A stretch of 64,000 nt of DNA from Ditylenchus dipsaci (GCA_004194705.1 SADC01001317.1:62001-126000), one strand, 5' to 3'. Counted from the stretch's first letter, positions 50,872 to 62,535 are shown. Notes: generated from the letters alone by a model not told the origin. A program made the numbers and translations.

Positions 50872-53800
50872 TTAGATGATGCCGATCTTGTTAGCCACAT
50901 CTAGAGCATCATAGTCAGGTGCTAGGCGGACATAGGCTTTTTTGATGTGCATAGGAGTGATCAGGGTGTTCACCTAAAAATCAGTAATTAAGAACTTTTC
51001 AATACTTTTTCTGCTAAAACCTTCTAACTGGAATAGCATCCAAAGCTTTTTCTAAGTCCTTCATGTAAAAAGTTCGAAGTTAAATTTTAAAAGCCTTTTC
51101 TGTCCTAGCCTGAAATGCATGAAAAACGATGCAATACGTGCAGTTGTAATAAATGTTTTTCACTAAAATGTGCAAGTTCGAGTAACGCTACGTGCATAAT
51201 GAATCCGCATCCGCTTCCGCACCCGCATGCGGAAGCGGAATCGCGCTCACACAATGAAATTCGTTTTTTTTGCGTTCCGCAACTTTGCCACTTCCGCACC
51301 GCACCGGTTTCCACATCCGCATCCATTTTTGGTGTTCACAATGCATCCGTACAAAATGTGTCTAAGTAATAATGAATTGTTTTTTGATTTATATCTTCAC
51401 AAATATTTCATGCATAAATGTAAATATAAGGTGAGATGGTAAAATATTCTTTAATGTTCAATTATAACTATTCTAAAGTCACAGAAAGCAAGTATCAGAC
51501 GAATAAAGTAAAAAAGAGTATCTCGGGCTAATAATATAGGCGTCAATACCACGAAAAAAATTCAAAATTTTTGAAAGCTTCCGGATCGACCTCCGCACCG
51601 CACCCGCATCCGCTAAGCCTATTGTGAACACGCTTCTGCAATGCGGTCCGCATCCGCGTGCGGACCGCATTGCGGATGTATTGTGAACACCAAAAGGCGG
51701 ATGAGGATGAAAACCGGATCATTGTGTACGTAGGGTAAGGAAAGATCAATTTTGCATATTCTGTCCATGCTTTGTAAGACGTACTCTGCTCACTATACAG
51801 TCGAGTCTCGATTTGAGGTACCCCCTGGGGACCGGCCCTAGGGGTACGTTAAATCGAAGGGTACGTTAAATTGGGGGTACGTTAAATCGAGACTCCACTG
51901 TATAACATTTGAATTGGTTTCCCCTGTTTAAAATATCAATTAAATCGGGAGAATCTCAAAAGAGATTCTCCGATTGCATGAAAATTGCCTTGCTATCTTT
52001 GTTTATTTTCATAATAAAAATGTTTTAAAAGCCAATTTGTGATTATGTACCAATTGAAAGAAGAAAGCAGGAGCTACAAAATTGTGTGTTCGAAAAATTT
52101 AAGCGATTTTTTTTGCTAATGATAATTGGCCTTATTACAATTTTTTACTGTAACAAAGTTGAAAATTCCGGGATTTGAAATCGAGATTTTAAGTTTTTTT
52201 TGTCAATTTATCCATAATTTTGTATCAGCAATAAAATCTGTTCACACTAATCAATAGAAAATTGAATAGGAAAAATATATAAGTTTAAAAAAAGTGTTAA
52301 AAAAATGGTCAAGCGGCCCTCTTGAAGTGTAGGGGGTTTTTTTTTCTGGGACACCCTGTATTGTTTTAAGAAGGCCAGAAAAGGCTTTGCTGCTGGGTCA
52401 TAACTACGAGTCGTTTTCGCAAACCGTCATTTTTGAATTGATATTTGTTGCGCTTTAATTTCTGATATTTTCAAAAAAACCGACCTTCTGCACATCAATA
52501 TTGTAAAGCTTCTTCACAGATGCTTTAATCTGGTGCTTGTTGGCGTGCATGTCGACGATAAACACGAGGGTGTTGGTGTCTTCGATCTTCTTCATGGCAG
52601 ACTCGGTGGTCAGAGGGTGCTTAATGATTGCAAAAGAGTCCAACTTGTTGCGTTTGGGAACCGATTTGCGAGGGAACTTAGGATTGCGGGCCAATTTCAG
52701 AGTGGATGGACGGTAGAAGTGGACCGAGGTGCGCACATTCTTCTTATGGACTAGGCCTTTCTGTCCTTTCACCACCTTCTTCTTGGCATCTACAGCCTTG
52801 GCCACTGCCTTTTTGCCATCTGGAAATTATAAAAGTACAATTTTTCACTCTTCAATGTACTTATTTTTGCAAATTTATCTTAAAACACAAAGAGATCAAG
52901 AAAATATCAAGTTTTTTTCTTCTAATAATGAGTCATCTCCCTTGAACCAAATTTTTGAGCAAAAAGAAAATTCCAGGAAAAATACTCAATACATCATAGA
53001 AACACTGTGAAAAGAATTAAGATCGTAATCATAATTCTATCATAATTTCACACAACAAATTTTTCCTTTCAAAAAGTTAATTTTGAAAACCGTGGTATGC
53101 ATACATTTTACAAAGCTCCAGTGACAAAAACAGGGTAAAATACCAAAAAATGACCAATACCCTGGGAGCAAGGCAAAAATAATTAGAAACCACAGGGGGG
53201 ACCACGGCAGTCAAAAATCAATTTTTCCGAAAAATTGCCTTCCCACACTTAAAAACATGTTTTCTACCTATTGAAAAATGCTTTGGAGCGCTTTATACTC
53301 TGTTTTTCGGGTTTCCGGTAAAGTGATATGCGGAAAAAATTCGCTCCAAACAGACTCGTCTTAAATGGCTAAAAGTAGGATTTGAGACAAATTTTACTCG
53401 AAACATTCGATTCGAGACACTTTTTTTCTAACTTTTGGGTTTCTAAAATGTATGTATAATTTTTTAAGAAACTTTTTTTACAGAAAATTTTTTTCTAATA
53501 CTATAATGTCTTCCTAAATCTGAATCCGTTGAGATCAGATGAAAAAAAATTATAGGAAGTTGGGATATCCTTTAAAGTAAGTAGTGAACATTTTTCGTGT
53601 GGTCAAGTAAAAAAAAAGCCGTATCTCAACTCCCTGTGATTTTTGTCAACTTGACTTCAACGAATTCGGATTCGGAATACATTTTGATATTAGTATAGAA
53701 CTTTCTATAAAAAAAATTCCAAAAAATTACAGATTTCTTATCAAAAGTTCCAAAAGTTAGAAAAAAGTGTTGAGTCGACTGTCTCGAATCGTACCTGTCT

Positions 53801-54182
53801 CGTGTCAACCCTTGTCCACTCTGAATATCTGTCCTTGCAGGACTTTTCCGAGAATTTAATATTTAGGTCCACATTTAACTGAGCCCTGGAGTATACTCTG
53901 TTTTTCGGGTTTCCGGTAAAGTGATATGCGGAAAAAATTCGCTCCGAACAGACTTGCCTTAAATGGCTAAAAGTAGGATTTGAGACAAATTTGACTCGAG
54001 ACAGTCGATTCGAGACACTTCTTTTCTAACTTTTGGATTTCCAAAAAAAACACACTTGCGTAGTGACTTCGAATTTTGTAAAAACTATCTTTTTAAAAAA
54101 TATGGGTTTCACCTTTAGCTGGTTTCTTGGTGGAGGCAGCAGTGGCTTGCTTCTTAGGAGCGGGTTTGGTCGACGGAGCCAT
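50872..54182 (-). CDS. RPL23A: Ribosomal protein L23a (uL23)
   Basis: Minus-strand coding exons: 54113-54182, 52485-52819 and 50872-50973 (stop 50872-50874). They join as [12 protein letters not shown]... lysine/alanine-rich N-terminus, then [77 protein letters not shown] and [20 protein letters not shown] ending [12 protein letters not shown]. This is the universally conserved large-subunit protein at the nascent-chain exit tunnel; length (about 168 aa) is normal. An acceptor 7 nt upstream of the ATG (exon edge 54189) shows a further 5' UTR exon. The ITP in place of IRP near the C-terminus resembles nematode L23a. Both introns (about 1.3 and 1.5 kb) are filled with repeats. The stop is 55 bp from the stop of the convergent METTL25 gene. 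Confidence 0.97.
51170..51745. repeat. GC-rich ATCCGC repeat element in L23a intron 2
   Basis: Units such as CCGCATCCGCTTCCGCACCC and the palindrome GCGGTCCGCATCCGCGTGCG occur at 51200-51330 and, mirrored, at 51560-51745, with TTCACAATGCATCC/GGATGTATTGTGAAC ends. It is much richer in G+C than its surroundings. The frames through it are repeat artefacts. Confidence 0.65.
51798..51900. mobile_element. Pogo-like MITE, 103 bp
   Basis: TA, CAGTCGAGTCTCGATTTGAG ... GTTAAATCGAGACTCCACTG, TA. Contains GGGGACCGGCCCTAGGGGTA. In L23a intron 2. Confidence 0.85.
53275..54035. repeat. Direct duplication of about 140 bp in L23a intron 1
   Basis: TACTCTGTTTTTCGGGTTTC and following CGGTAAAGTGATATGCGG, TTAAATGGCTAAAAGTAGGA, CGATTCGAGACAC occur at 53291-53425 and again at 53893-54022 with few changes. 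A third, inverted and diverged trace (TCGACTGTCTCGAATCGTAC) lies at about 53770. Confidence 0.75.
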
Positions 54183-54189
54183 TTGATAT

Positions 54190-54906
54190 CTGAAAATAGT
54201 TTTATGATTATTAACGTCCTTTTTTATGGATATAGATACGTGACAGATACAAAAACAAGAAAGGACTGAGAAAAATAATCTATCTCTACAGTGGCCATTT
54301 GTTGAAATTCATCAACTGTATTTTTCGTGGCAGGACAAATTTTTGTTAGAATCTACATATTTGAACCTTTTTTAACATTAGAAGGTTTTTTACAACCGTT
54401 TCTTTGTACTAAACTAAGCGTCTTGCTCAGAATTGCGTGCTGATCATTTCTACGCGGATCGTCTATCCGAAAGAAGTTCTTTTTTGCGGATAATTTTAGA
54501 ATGTCATCTTTGAGTTGCGTTAGTCAATCCCTCTCAAGACAATAAATAATTAATTTTGAAAAAATTAATGTTTGAATGTTTAATTTCTTGAGAGGAATTC
54601 AAAATTTTAGATTTATAAAACAGTTTTATAATAAAATCGACCATGCTGGACACGAATCTGGTGTGAATTTAAGCTTTCTTCAGCGGAAAAAGCTTTAACG
54701 TCAAAATATCGATTCCGATAAAATGTATTCATCCTTATTAAGTCAATTTTAAATCTGTCTATTTCTAGTTTAACAGACTTATTTGATAGCAAAAGAATCC
54801 CCAGGAATTTCTCTTTCCTATAAACATAAAACTTGAAAAAGTAGTGTCCATATATCTGAAAAAAATTCGGGTTAAGAGTAACGTATCTATAGGGATTTTT
54901 CGATTA
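54190..54906. other. 5' flank of L23a, no other gene seen
   Basis: Contains the 5' UTR exon and promoter of L23a somewhere upstream of 54189, but I cannot place them. No element boundary or coding segment seen. Confidence 0.4.
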
Positions 54907-55365
54907 CAGTCGAGTCTCGATATAGTGGCACCCCCAAAGTTCGTTCCCGCCTTGGGCTCGTTCCCGCTTTTTAAACGCGATTTTTAAATTTTAAAAATGG
55001 GTGTCACTATATCGAGACTCGCGGGTCTTTACGGCAAAAGCATTACGATTCAGAAAACGATCGGTAAAATCAGAATCTGTATGATTTTTCTGATTAGACT
55101 GACGAATCATATTCAGCGAAATTTTTCAAAAATCGAGTTAAAAAAGTGTCAGAACCAAGACGGGAACGAACTTTTGGGCTACCAGACAATTTCTAATATT
55201 TTTAGAATTTGTCGCGCGACATTTTCTAATATTTTTCGGTAAATTCGGTTGTTTTGTCCCGAATTTACCGAAAAATATTAGAAAATGTCGCGCGACAAAT
55301 TCTAAAAATATTAGAAATTGTCTGGTAGCCAACTTTTGGGGTGCCACTATATCGAGACTCGACTG
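54907..55365. mobile_element. Pogo-like MITE, TA-flanked, itself interrupted
   Basis: TA, CAGTCGAGTCTCGATATAGT ... CACTATATCGAGACTCGACT, G, TA. It contains mirrored GTTCGTTCCCGCC/GGGAACGAAC tracts and is interrupted by the 55177-55330 palindrome. Confidence 0.85.
55177..55330. mobile_element. 154-bp near-perfect palindromic MITE with 8-bp target duplication
   Basis: Starts GGCTACCAGACAATTTCTAA and ends in the exact complement. Both flanks are AACTTTTG (55169-55176, 55331-55338). The arms of about 66 bp match without visible mismatch around a loop near 55246-55258. Perfect arms and target duplication point to a recent insertion into the older pogo-like MITE. Confidence 0.9.
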
Positions 55366-55425
55366 TATTTATTTAATTTTTTGATTTTTCGATTTAGATT
55401 TTCGATTTTTATTTTGCAGCTGCGA

Positions 55426-55880
55426 AAGAGTTCAAAAAATGTTTTCTTTACAAGAAGTTATGGCCTCTGTAAGATAGCTCACTTTTTGGAGCTATAATTT
55501 GCCAACAGCGCAGTGCACACTGACAATTTGAAAATTTTAACACCAGATTCGTGCTCAGCGTGGTCGATTTGCTAAGAAAACAGCTCTAAGAATAAAAAGT
55601 TACGGTCAAATTTCAAATTCCTCTCGAGACAAAAAACACTTAAATTTCTAAAGAAAGTTATATGTCTTGCGAGAAACTAGAAATTGACAGCAATATATAT
55701 ATTTATTTTAAGAGCACTTTCCAAGCGAATAGTCCACAGTGAGCACGAACCTGGTGTTAAAATTTTAAAATTGTCAGTGTGCACTGCGTTGTAGGCAAAT
55801 TACAGCTCTAAAAAGTGACTTATCTTACAGAGGCCATAACTTCTTGTAAAGAAAACATTTTTTGAATTCTTTTGCAGATG
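55426..55880. mobile_element. Foldback element, about 450 bp
   Basis: Left arm AAAATGTTTTCTTTACAAGA and GTTATGGCCTCTGTAAGATA is mirrored at 55815-55870. Inner mirrored landmarks are GCGCAGTGCACACTGACAAT and AACACCAGATTCGTGCTC. Confidence 0.75.
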
Positions 55881-57544
55881 CAAAGTCTCTATACAATTTT
55901 CTACAAAACACTCAACATGCTTAGAGTGAGAAACTTTACAGCCATTCGAGGATGAGACTTCATCAGAAGCTCACTTTGTAAACTTTGGATATATTTGGCT
56001 ATAAATTTCAATGACCTCTGGACGAACGACCGATCAAAATATATCCCAATACTTCTTCTACGAAATGTATCTTACAGATTACAAAAGTTTACAGTATATA
56101 ACTTGCGTGTTTTTCAATTTTCGTGTAAAGACAAACAATTTAAAACTGCGAATTTTCCAATGGCTCTAGCAATTTTTTTGTCGAAAATTTTTCAAACTGA
56201 AAATACCATCGTGTTCAGCGATAAATTCTGAGTTGAAGGTCCCAAAGATTACGCACGACCATCAGAGTGTCAATTATAAACGCCGCTTATAAAGAAAATG
56301 GCATAATCATTTCTTTCTATGAAAAATGTCAGATTGTGAAAAAATTAATGAAAAAAATTACACTTATTTGAAAAAAGATATCCAGGCGATCATTTTGACG
56401 TATAACGTATAAATAAGTTGTTGCCACATAATAGAGATGATACGAAAAAAAACTAAAAATACCAATTTATGATGCTCTGAAATATGCTCTATTGACCCCT
56501 CATACCCCTCTATCGACCCTTCATACCTACTTTTTGGAGAAAAAGTGATATTCGTGTTCTCTGTCGAATTTTGCACCGGAATGTACCGACCTGTTGTAGT
56601 GTAGTGTTTAGTGGTGGTGTTAATGAAGAGTCCCGGGTTATTTTTGCAATCATAAATTTATTCATAAAATAGCAACAAACAATGAAAAAATTACAAGAAA
56701 AAGTTCGACTCCTAGATATCTCTGACACTTTTTCTTTAATTTTCGAAATCTTTTGTCAATTAAGATTCGTCGATCTGGTGATAAAATGTTTTACTTAACA
56801 TTTTTCACCTCTGACATGCATTGAATTTGATCCTGTCTGGGATACGTCACTTTTTTACTTTTTTATAGCTTTTTTGCCAGTCAACGATACAGTATACCGT
56901 ATCAAAACCGTGTCGACCGCACCTAATTGGGGGAAAAATATCGTACCGAAATACCGACAAAAATTTTTCTTATTAAAAATAGCGTACATACACGTCAAAA
57001 TTACACGGCCACCCCAAAAAAGCCATCCCTGACTTCTCGGCTAGGTAGCCTTTGCCCAGTCAACTTCCCGATTTCAGCCCCTATCCCTCAGAAACCTCCA
57101 ACTTCACTTCGAATCCTTTGCAGCAGTTATAAAACTATAGAAGAGACCAGAAAAGGATCACAATGCTAGTTACGAATATCAACTAGCCATGGAGCTACAT
57201 AGCCGATTTTTTTAGAGGTGCTGCGTAATTCTGACGCATCTTGTGCAATGTGTGAAAGCATTGCCAAAACATTTGAATTTCAAAAACGACGTCAAAAAAT
57301 AATATTTGGAATTCTTATCAAAAATATCATTACGGTGTAGGCAAAATTGACTTTATAGGGTGTCGGGTTGTTAGAGAGTGTAGGGTTAATGGAGAGTGCC
57401 CACCTATTAGAGAGAGAGTGCGGTAGTTACTTTGTCCTTTGATTTATTTATTCTTTTTTCCGATTTAGTGACCCTTTGATTAAGTGACCCACTAGGCTAG
57501 TTCGCAAGAGGGGTCATTAAATCGAGGTTCAACTATATTTGAAG
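55881..57544. other. No gene seen
   Basis: Frames at 55995, 56364 (-), 56510 (-) and 56927 lack motifs, splice partners or codon structure. There is a trace of the CGGTAT repeat family at about 56890-56960, and GTTAGAGAGTGTAGGG-type short repeats at 57360-57425. Confidence 0.45.
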
Positions 57545-57770
57545 TGCGCTACTAGCGAATATCGCCTACCCCCCCCCGTCATTAAGAATCAAACTTTTTA
57601 AAAATCGGTGAAACTTCCCTTTGAAACAACAAGTTCAGGCTTAACCCTTAGGCTCGGAAGTAGTCCAGCGTAAGGAAGCTGTAACTAATAAATGTCTTAC
57701 GAATTTTTGTCGGGGTCTGGGACATATACTTGGCTACTTTATACTTAGGTTAAAAAGGTGAAAATCATCG
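57545..57770 (+). repeat. Dispersed repeat, copy 3 of 3
   Basis: GCTACTAGCGAATATCGCC, CTTAACCCTTAGGCTCGG, GGGGTCTGGGACATATACTT and AGGTTAAAAAGGTGAAAAT match copies at 4255 and 48150 in order and spacing. Confidence 0.65.
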
Positions 57771-58633
57771 AGGGGGGGGGGGGTTTGCGCGGCGTGTCAA
57801 ACACGTTGAAGCGCGAAATCGACGTTGGCGTTTTGTCATTAAGCATTTTGAATATAACCTTTTTTTTCTGCTGTCTTTTTAAACGACACATTAAAAAGTT
57901 CGTTCCCGCCTAGGGTCAGACACTTTGTTTATTTCAGATTTAAAATTTTTCTTCGGTCTTTGGTCGGATTTTTTTGATCAATCTAGTCTGAAAAGTTGCA
58001 AGGATTCTGGTATTGTCATTTATTTTTTCAAATTACGCTATATTAGCGGAGATATAGGGTCCATTTGCTTACTATCTAGTATCTAGGGTCAAATTTTTTC
58101 AATTTAATTTTATCGATTTTTTTCTGAAAATAAATATTTCGCAACCCATTAGAAGGTGCAAGTCACTTTAGGTTCATACATCCAGATAATTTCATTTCGC
58201 TCGGCTTTCAATTAAGCTTCATCTTCAATTAATGCCTTAATCGACTTCAATAAAGAAAACACTGGTTTATCAGTAGTACTTATATCCGAGAAGGTTGATG
58301 CTCGAGTAGGTAAAGATTTTTGTTGAAAAATTCTTGATAGACATGACAAAATTTACTTTATTCACTAAAATTCATATTATTTTTGTGTGTGTTTTTTTAC
58401 TGAACTTCATATTTACAAGTTAAAGGAGCTATTAGAGACCCGGGAGTTATTTCTCAGTTTCACAATGTTGCTAATTGTAGAAAACACCGCAAACAATAAA
58501 TAATATTTTATAAGATGAAAACAAAAAATAATAACGATCAATCCGTTTCAACAACATAATCATCAAGCTATAATGATTTATGTCTTAAAAATCCGTTCTC
58601 TTTATCCTGTTCTTCTTATTAATCCACTTCTTA

Positions 58634-59005
58634 TTAATTCCGCTCCACATATAACCAGGCTCGAGCATTCTGCAGCATGAGCCGACCATCTGAAAGTTGC
58701 CCGTCTCTTTTCAAGCAATGGATGAGATTATCTTCCCTTTCATCATGGCAAACAGTTAAGCTGCAATCTAAAATATAAGTAAAATTCACGAACACCAAAA
58801 GACAGCGGCTTTTGAATTATTTAGCAATCATCTCCTTTGGCATCAATTCCGATGCCAGGCATATCAAAGTGCACATGTATTCAGGCAGGCCGGCGGTTTT
58901 CATTTGCTGTCAATCCATTGGATACTGGTTCATGATCCAGTTACTGTAAAGTTCTTGCAGTTTGGCTTTCAACGGCCCGTTCCATACAACGTCTGGTACT
59001 TAAAC
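58634..59005 (-). pseudogene. Degenerate coding remnant of an unrecognised gene
   Basis: Minus strand: upstream segment reads PDVVWNGPLKAKLQELYSNW and IMNQYPMD, then TGA, then in the same frame QQMKTAGLPEYMCTLICLAS and ELMPKEMIAK, then TAA. After an acceptor (exon top 58767) it continues CSLTVCHDEREDNLIHCLKR and RDGQLSDGRLMLQNARAWLY, with stop TAA at 58634-58636. The composition is clearly protein-like, but there is an in-frame TGA and no usable donor after the first segment. I do not recognise the family. It could be a decayed gene copy or a real gene with unusual splicing. Confidence 0.45.
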
Positions 59006-61794
59006 AAAAGAATAGATCTAAAAAACGGTTGAAGCGTCAACACAGTGTCATAGAAGTTTAATTTGCTTTTCCTTATTGACCTAGTCACAATTGCCCCAGT
59101 AAAACTTTGTGTAGGTGAAATTGCTTTTTGAACCCGGGAGTTATCAGAAGAAATACGGTATTGAAATTTTTACAGAGTTCCAAACTTGAAATTTGTAATA
59201 AGCTGTTTTTTGCCGTATAAAGTAAAATTCGATAATATTTTTATCTCTATCTATATAAAGGTTAAAAAGTTATAAATAAAAGTAGTGACGCTTTAAAATA
59301 AAACAGCAAACTCAAACTTCTAAACTAGTATTTAGCTTTTGTAACACCCTTTCTTTTATTATACTTAGACTATCTCTAAAATACGCAGTGGAAATGCCTA
59401 AAAAGTTTGATAAATATGTATTTGCTTATTTCGTTTATTTTTCTGAAAGATACACTTTAAAGAGAATATTTAAGCATTAAAAGTTGAATGAATGAGCAAG
59501 TGTATAGAAAAAAAGTCAATTTGTTTACACGGAATTAGACTTGTCAAAAACAGGGAACACACATGCTACTAATTATTTAGTTGGATGAAACAAGTTGGAT
59601 TTTTATTAAATTTATTACTTTTTCAGATCTTTTAGCAATTTTTTTCGGATTTAGATATTTAAGCCAGATTTGAATAAATTATAATTTGTCAGAAGGCTAG
59701 CAAGGCCGGCATGGTTATACTCCAGCTACGTAGTCTGAAAATCAATTTGTCATAAATATAGTTTGTCCAATTTTTTTTCAAGATGTCGAACATTATGCTA
59801 AAAACAGGAATCCGAGAGATGACCAAGAGATTCTAAAAGAAAAACAGAAAGATGTCGTGAATTGATATTTATTTAACTTTATCCAGACTTTTATCTTCGA
59901 TATTCAGCTATGGATAATCTTCTCTTTTTAAGCGTCTCGGTTTTTTTAACAATGCTCATACTTCAGGCAAACATTTTTCAGCAAGATTGTTCAAAAACTC
60001 TGTTAAGAAATTTATCATCATTGCCATCAACTTCACCGAACTTAAAAGAACATATTTTATTGAAATAAATTAGTTTCTAAAAAAGAAACAGGTTACAAAA
60101 AAAGCAGGAATATTCCAGCAGGAATAGGCCCAAAAAAATAACCAATCTACTTCATAACCCATTTATTGCAACCCATCGTAAAGGCATTGCATCAATTTAG
60201 AGTTGTAGGACAAATTGGTTGGCCAAAAAAGCAATCCAAAATTTGTCGACTCCACTTTCAAAAATCTACAAAAGACTTGCAAAAACTAATGATCTTATAA
60301 TACTTATTCCTTAGCCTACAACCTGTTATTGCAGCACCCTCAAAAAACAGATTCAATAAAGGGCAAAAACATTTTTCTTTTCGAGTTTTGCCAGATTTTC
60401 TTTCAGCAGCCTAATCCAATTCAAATACATCAAGAGAGGATGTCTACCCCTTCCTCAAGCAAATAGTCAAATAGCAGGACTAACTAAATTTATCTACTTC
60501 ATTCCCTAGCTCAACTCACCATATTTTTGACGGCTTACTTTTATGTGCCAAAGTGAATTTGCCTGAAAGACTATTGTCAATTGTTTTTTGCTTCAAAGTC
60601 TTTCTGGTAAATAAGCTCCTAAAATATAAATCTCATTTTTTACATTTTCGTTGTTATCTTCATATAACCTAAGCCTAAATCTAAAGCCTGAAAAAATTTT
60701 CAAATTAGTCTCTTTTGATAGCGCAATTATTCATTCAGCAACTCTAGCCAAATTTGGTCCCAAAAGCTTTGGGTCTTCAGAATTCCTCCAAAACAAAGGG
60801 GTGTAAATAGCAAGTCTAGCGCCAGGACTCTTCTCTATTATAATGCAGATATATATATGTGTGTGTGAATGAATTAATATTGACCCCCCCTAGCTTGCAA
60901 TGAATATAAAGTGGATGGAATTTGTGAATAGGAGGCAATCTGGCGCTCTGCCTCTAAAGTCTTTTTTAAGGTGCACCATCCAGCAAATTGGCGTCCTTGT
61001 TCCTGCCTACTTACCAAAAAAATAGCTTTTGTGTGGCATTTAGGCGTGACTAATTGCAAACAATTTTATTAGTCTTCTTTTTGGAGTTTATTAAAAGGTT
61101 TCGGGGAAAAGTGTGGCGTAGGGCTAAAACAGTCTTAAAGTCTCTGTATTATTTTTATTCCTCTTAAAAATTTTCGCACAAACCTCATGGTTAGGAAACT
61201 TATTGAGCCTGAAATAGCGTCTTTTCTGAAGGAATTGTCTCTTTTCTTACCGTAGATTAAAAAAAACCCTCTTTCCCATTGCTTTTTAAATCAATTGTTA
61301 GTGTTTTTAGACTATCTTGTAGCTCTGGATCTCCGCGTGATTTCAAATGGGCTAATAGCTAAATCTTTTTAAGTACATACCGACCCATAGTTCTATCAAT
61401 TTAGCCATATCATCAAATATCCACCCCTCCCAGGTACCTACTTTCATTCGGCATTCAGAAGGCCATATCTCAGCACTCATATTTTTAAAAATCGTTACGG
61501 GGTTAAAGAACTAATTTACATAATTATAATGTGCATGAAAAATACCTCATAAAAGTTGGATAATAAAAAGTACATAACACAAGACAAATTAAGACAAATA
61601 CAATCCTGTATAAAAACCATGATACCCATGATACTATCATGGTTTTCTGGCAACTTCAGGTAGCCCGTTCTCCGAAAATTTTCAAAAGACCTGGAAATAG
61701 CGGCACCACTATGTTATATAGCTTCAGGGTTCTCTACACGAAACTGCAAAAAAACCTTTCAATGAACTCTAAAAAAAGACACTACGGCTAAAGT
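59006..61794. other. No gene seen
   Basis: AT-rich sequence without clear inverted-repeat boundaries, exons or RNA features. A TACCGTATTT-family end is at about 59145-59161. The minus frame at 60874-61059 has no splice partner or recognisable motif. Confidence 0.45.
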
Positions 61795-62535
61795 GCATTA
61801 TACCGCGTAGCCCAAAACTGGCTTAAAGCGTGTTTTTTTGATGTGTGAGCAATTAAAACATACTTAAAACGTGTTTTTAGAGTGCGGAAGGCCATTTTTG
61901 GAAAAAAAAATTTTGACCAAAATTTGACTTTTTGCCTTGGGGGACCAAGGTAAACCACCTGGAGAGGTACGTGAATACTTTATTTAAGATAGGATTTGAA
62001 CTTTTTAAAACCAACATTTAACTTTAGCCTGAGTAGGAGCCACTCCTCAAAAAAAGAAGATCTTGAACATAGTTTTCCTTGCAGGGACCTACCGCATAAA
62101 AAACTCTGGCATGCACATTGTTTTTATGCATCCAGAGGTTTTTCGAGTGTTTGGTCTCTAAGGTATGTGTGTGTGCGCATCTCAACTCCAAGCCCCCAAG
62201 CCCCCTACGCCCCCGGAAGGGGCGTAGGGGGCTTGGGAGTTAGAGATGCGCGCACTCACTTACCTTAGAGATGAATCCGAGCAACGCTCTCGATCAAAAA
62301 ATGCGTCTAGAGACTCTTTTTGCCCAGTCTCAGTAAGAAAAACGAGGTAAAAAATCCCTCTCCAGGTGCTTTACCTTGGTCCCCCAAGGCAAAAAGTCAA
62401 ATTTTGGTCAAAAATTTTTTTTTTTCCAAAAATGGCCTTCTGCACTCTAAAAACACGTTTTAAGTATGTTTTAATTGCTCACACATCAAAAAAACACGCT
62501 TTAAGCCAGTTTTGGGCTACGCGGTATAGTGCACT
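61795..62535. mobile_element. Foldback element with the shared palindromic core (copy 5)
   Basis: Outer arms of about 180 bp: TTATACCGCGTAGCCCAAAA, AAACACGTTTT-type tracts and TTTGCCTTGGGGGACCAAGG at the left, mirrored at 62370-62530. The core at about 62088-62318 is the same ATGCATCCAGAG, TAAGGTATGTGTG, AAGCCCCC...GGGGGCTT hairpin as in the 6, 7, 12 and 13 kb copies. The arms differ from all of those. Confidence 0.8.

Noticed and set aside
52533..53010. Plus-strand frames over the L23a locus
   Set aside because: Antisense shadows of the L23a exon 2 and its intron.
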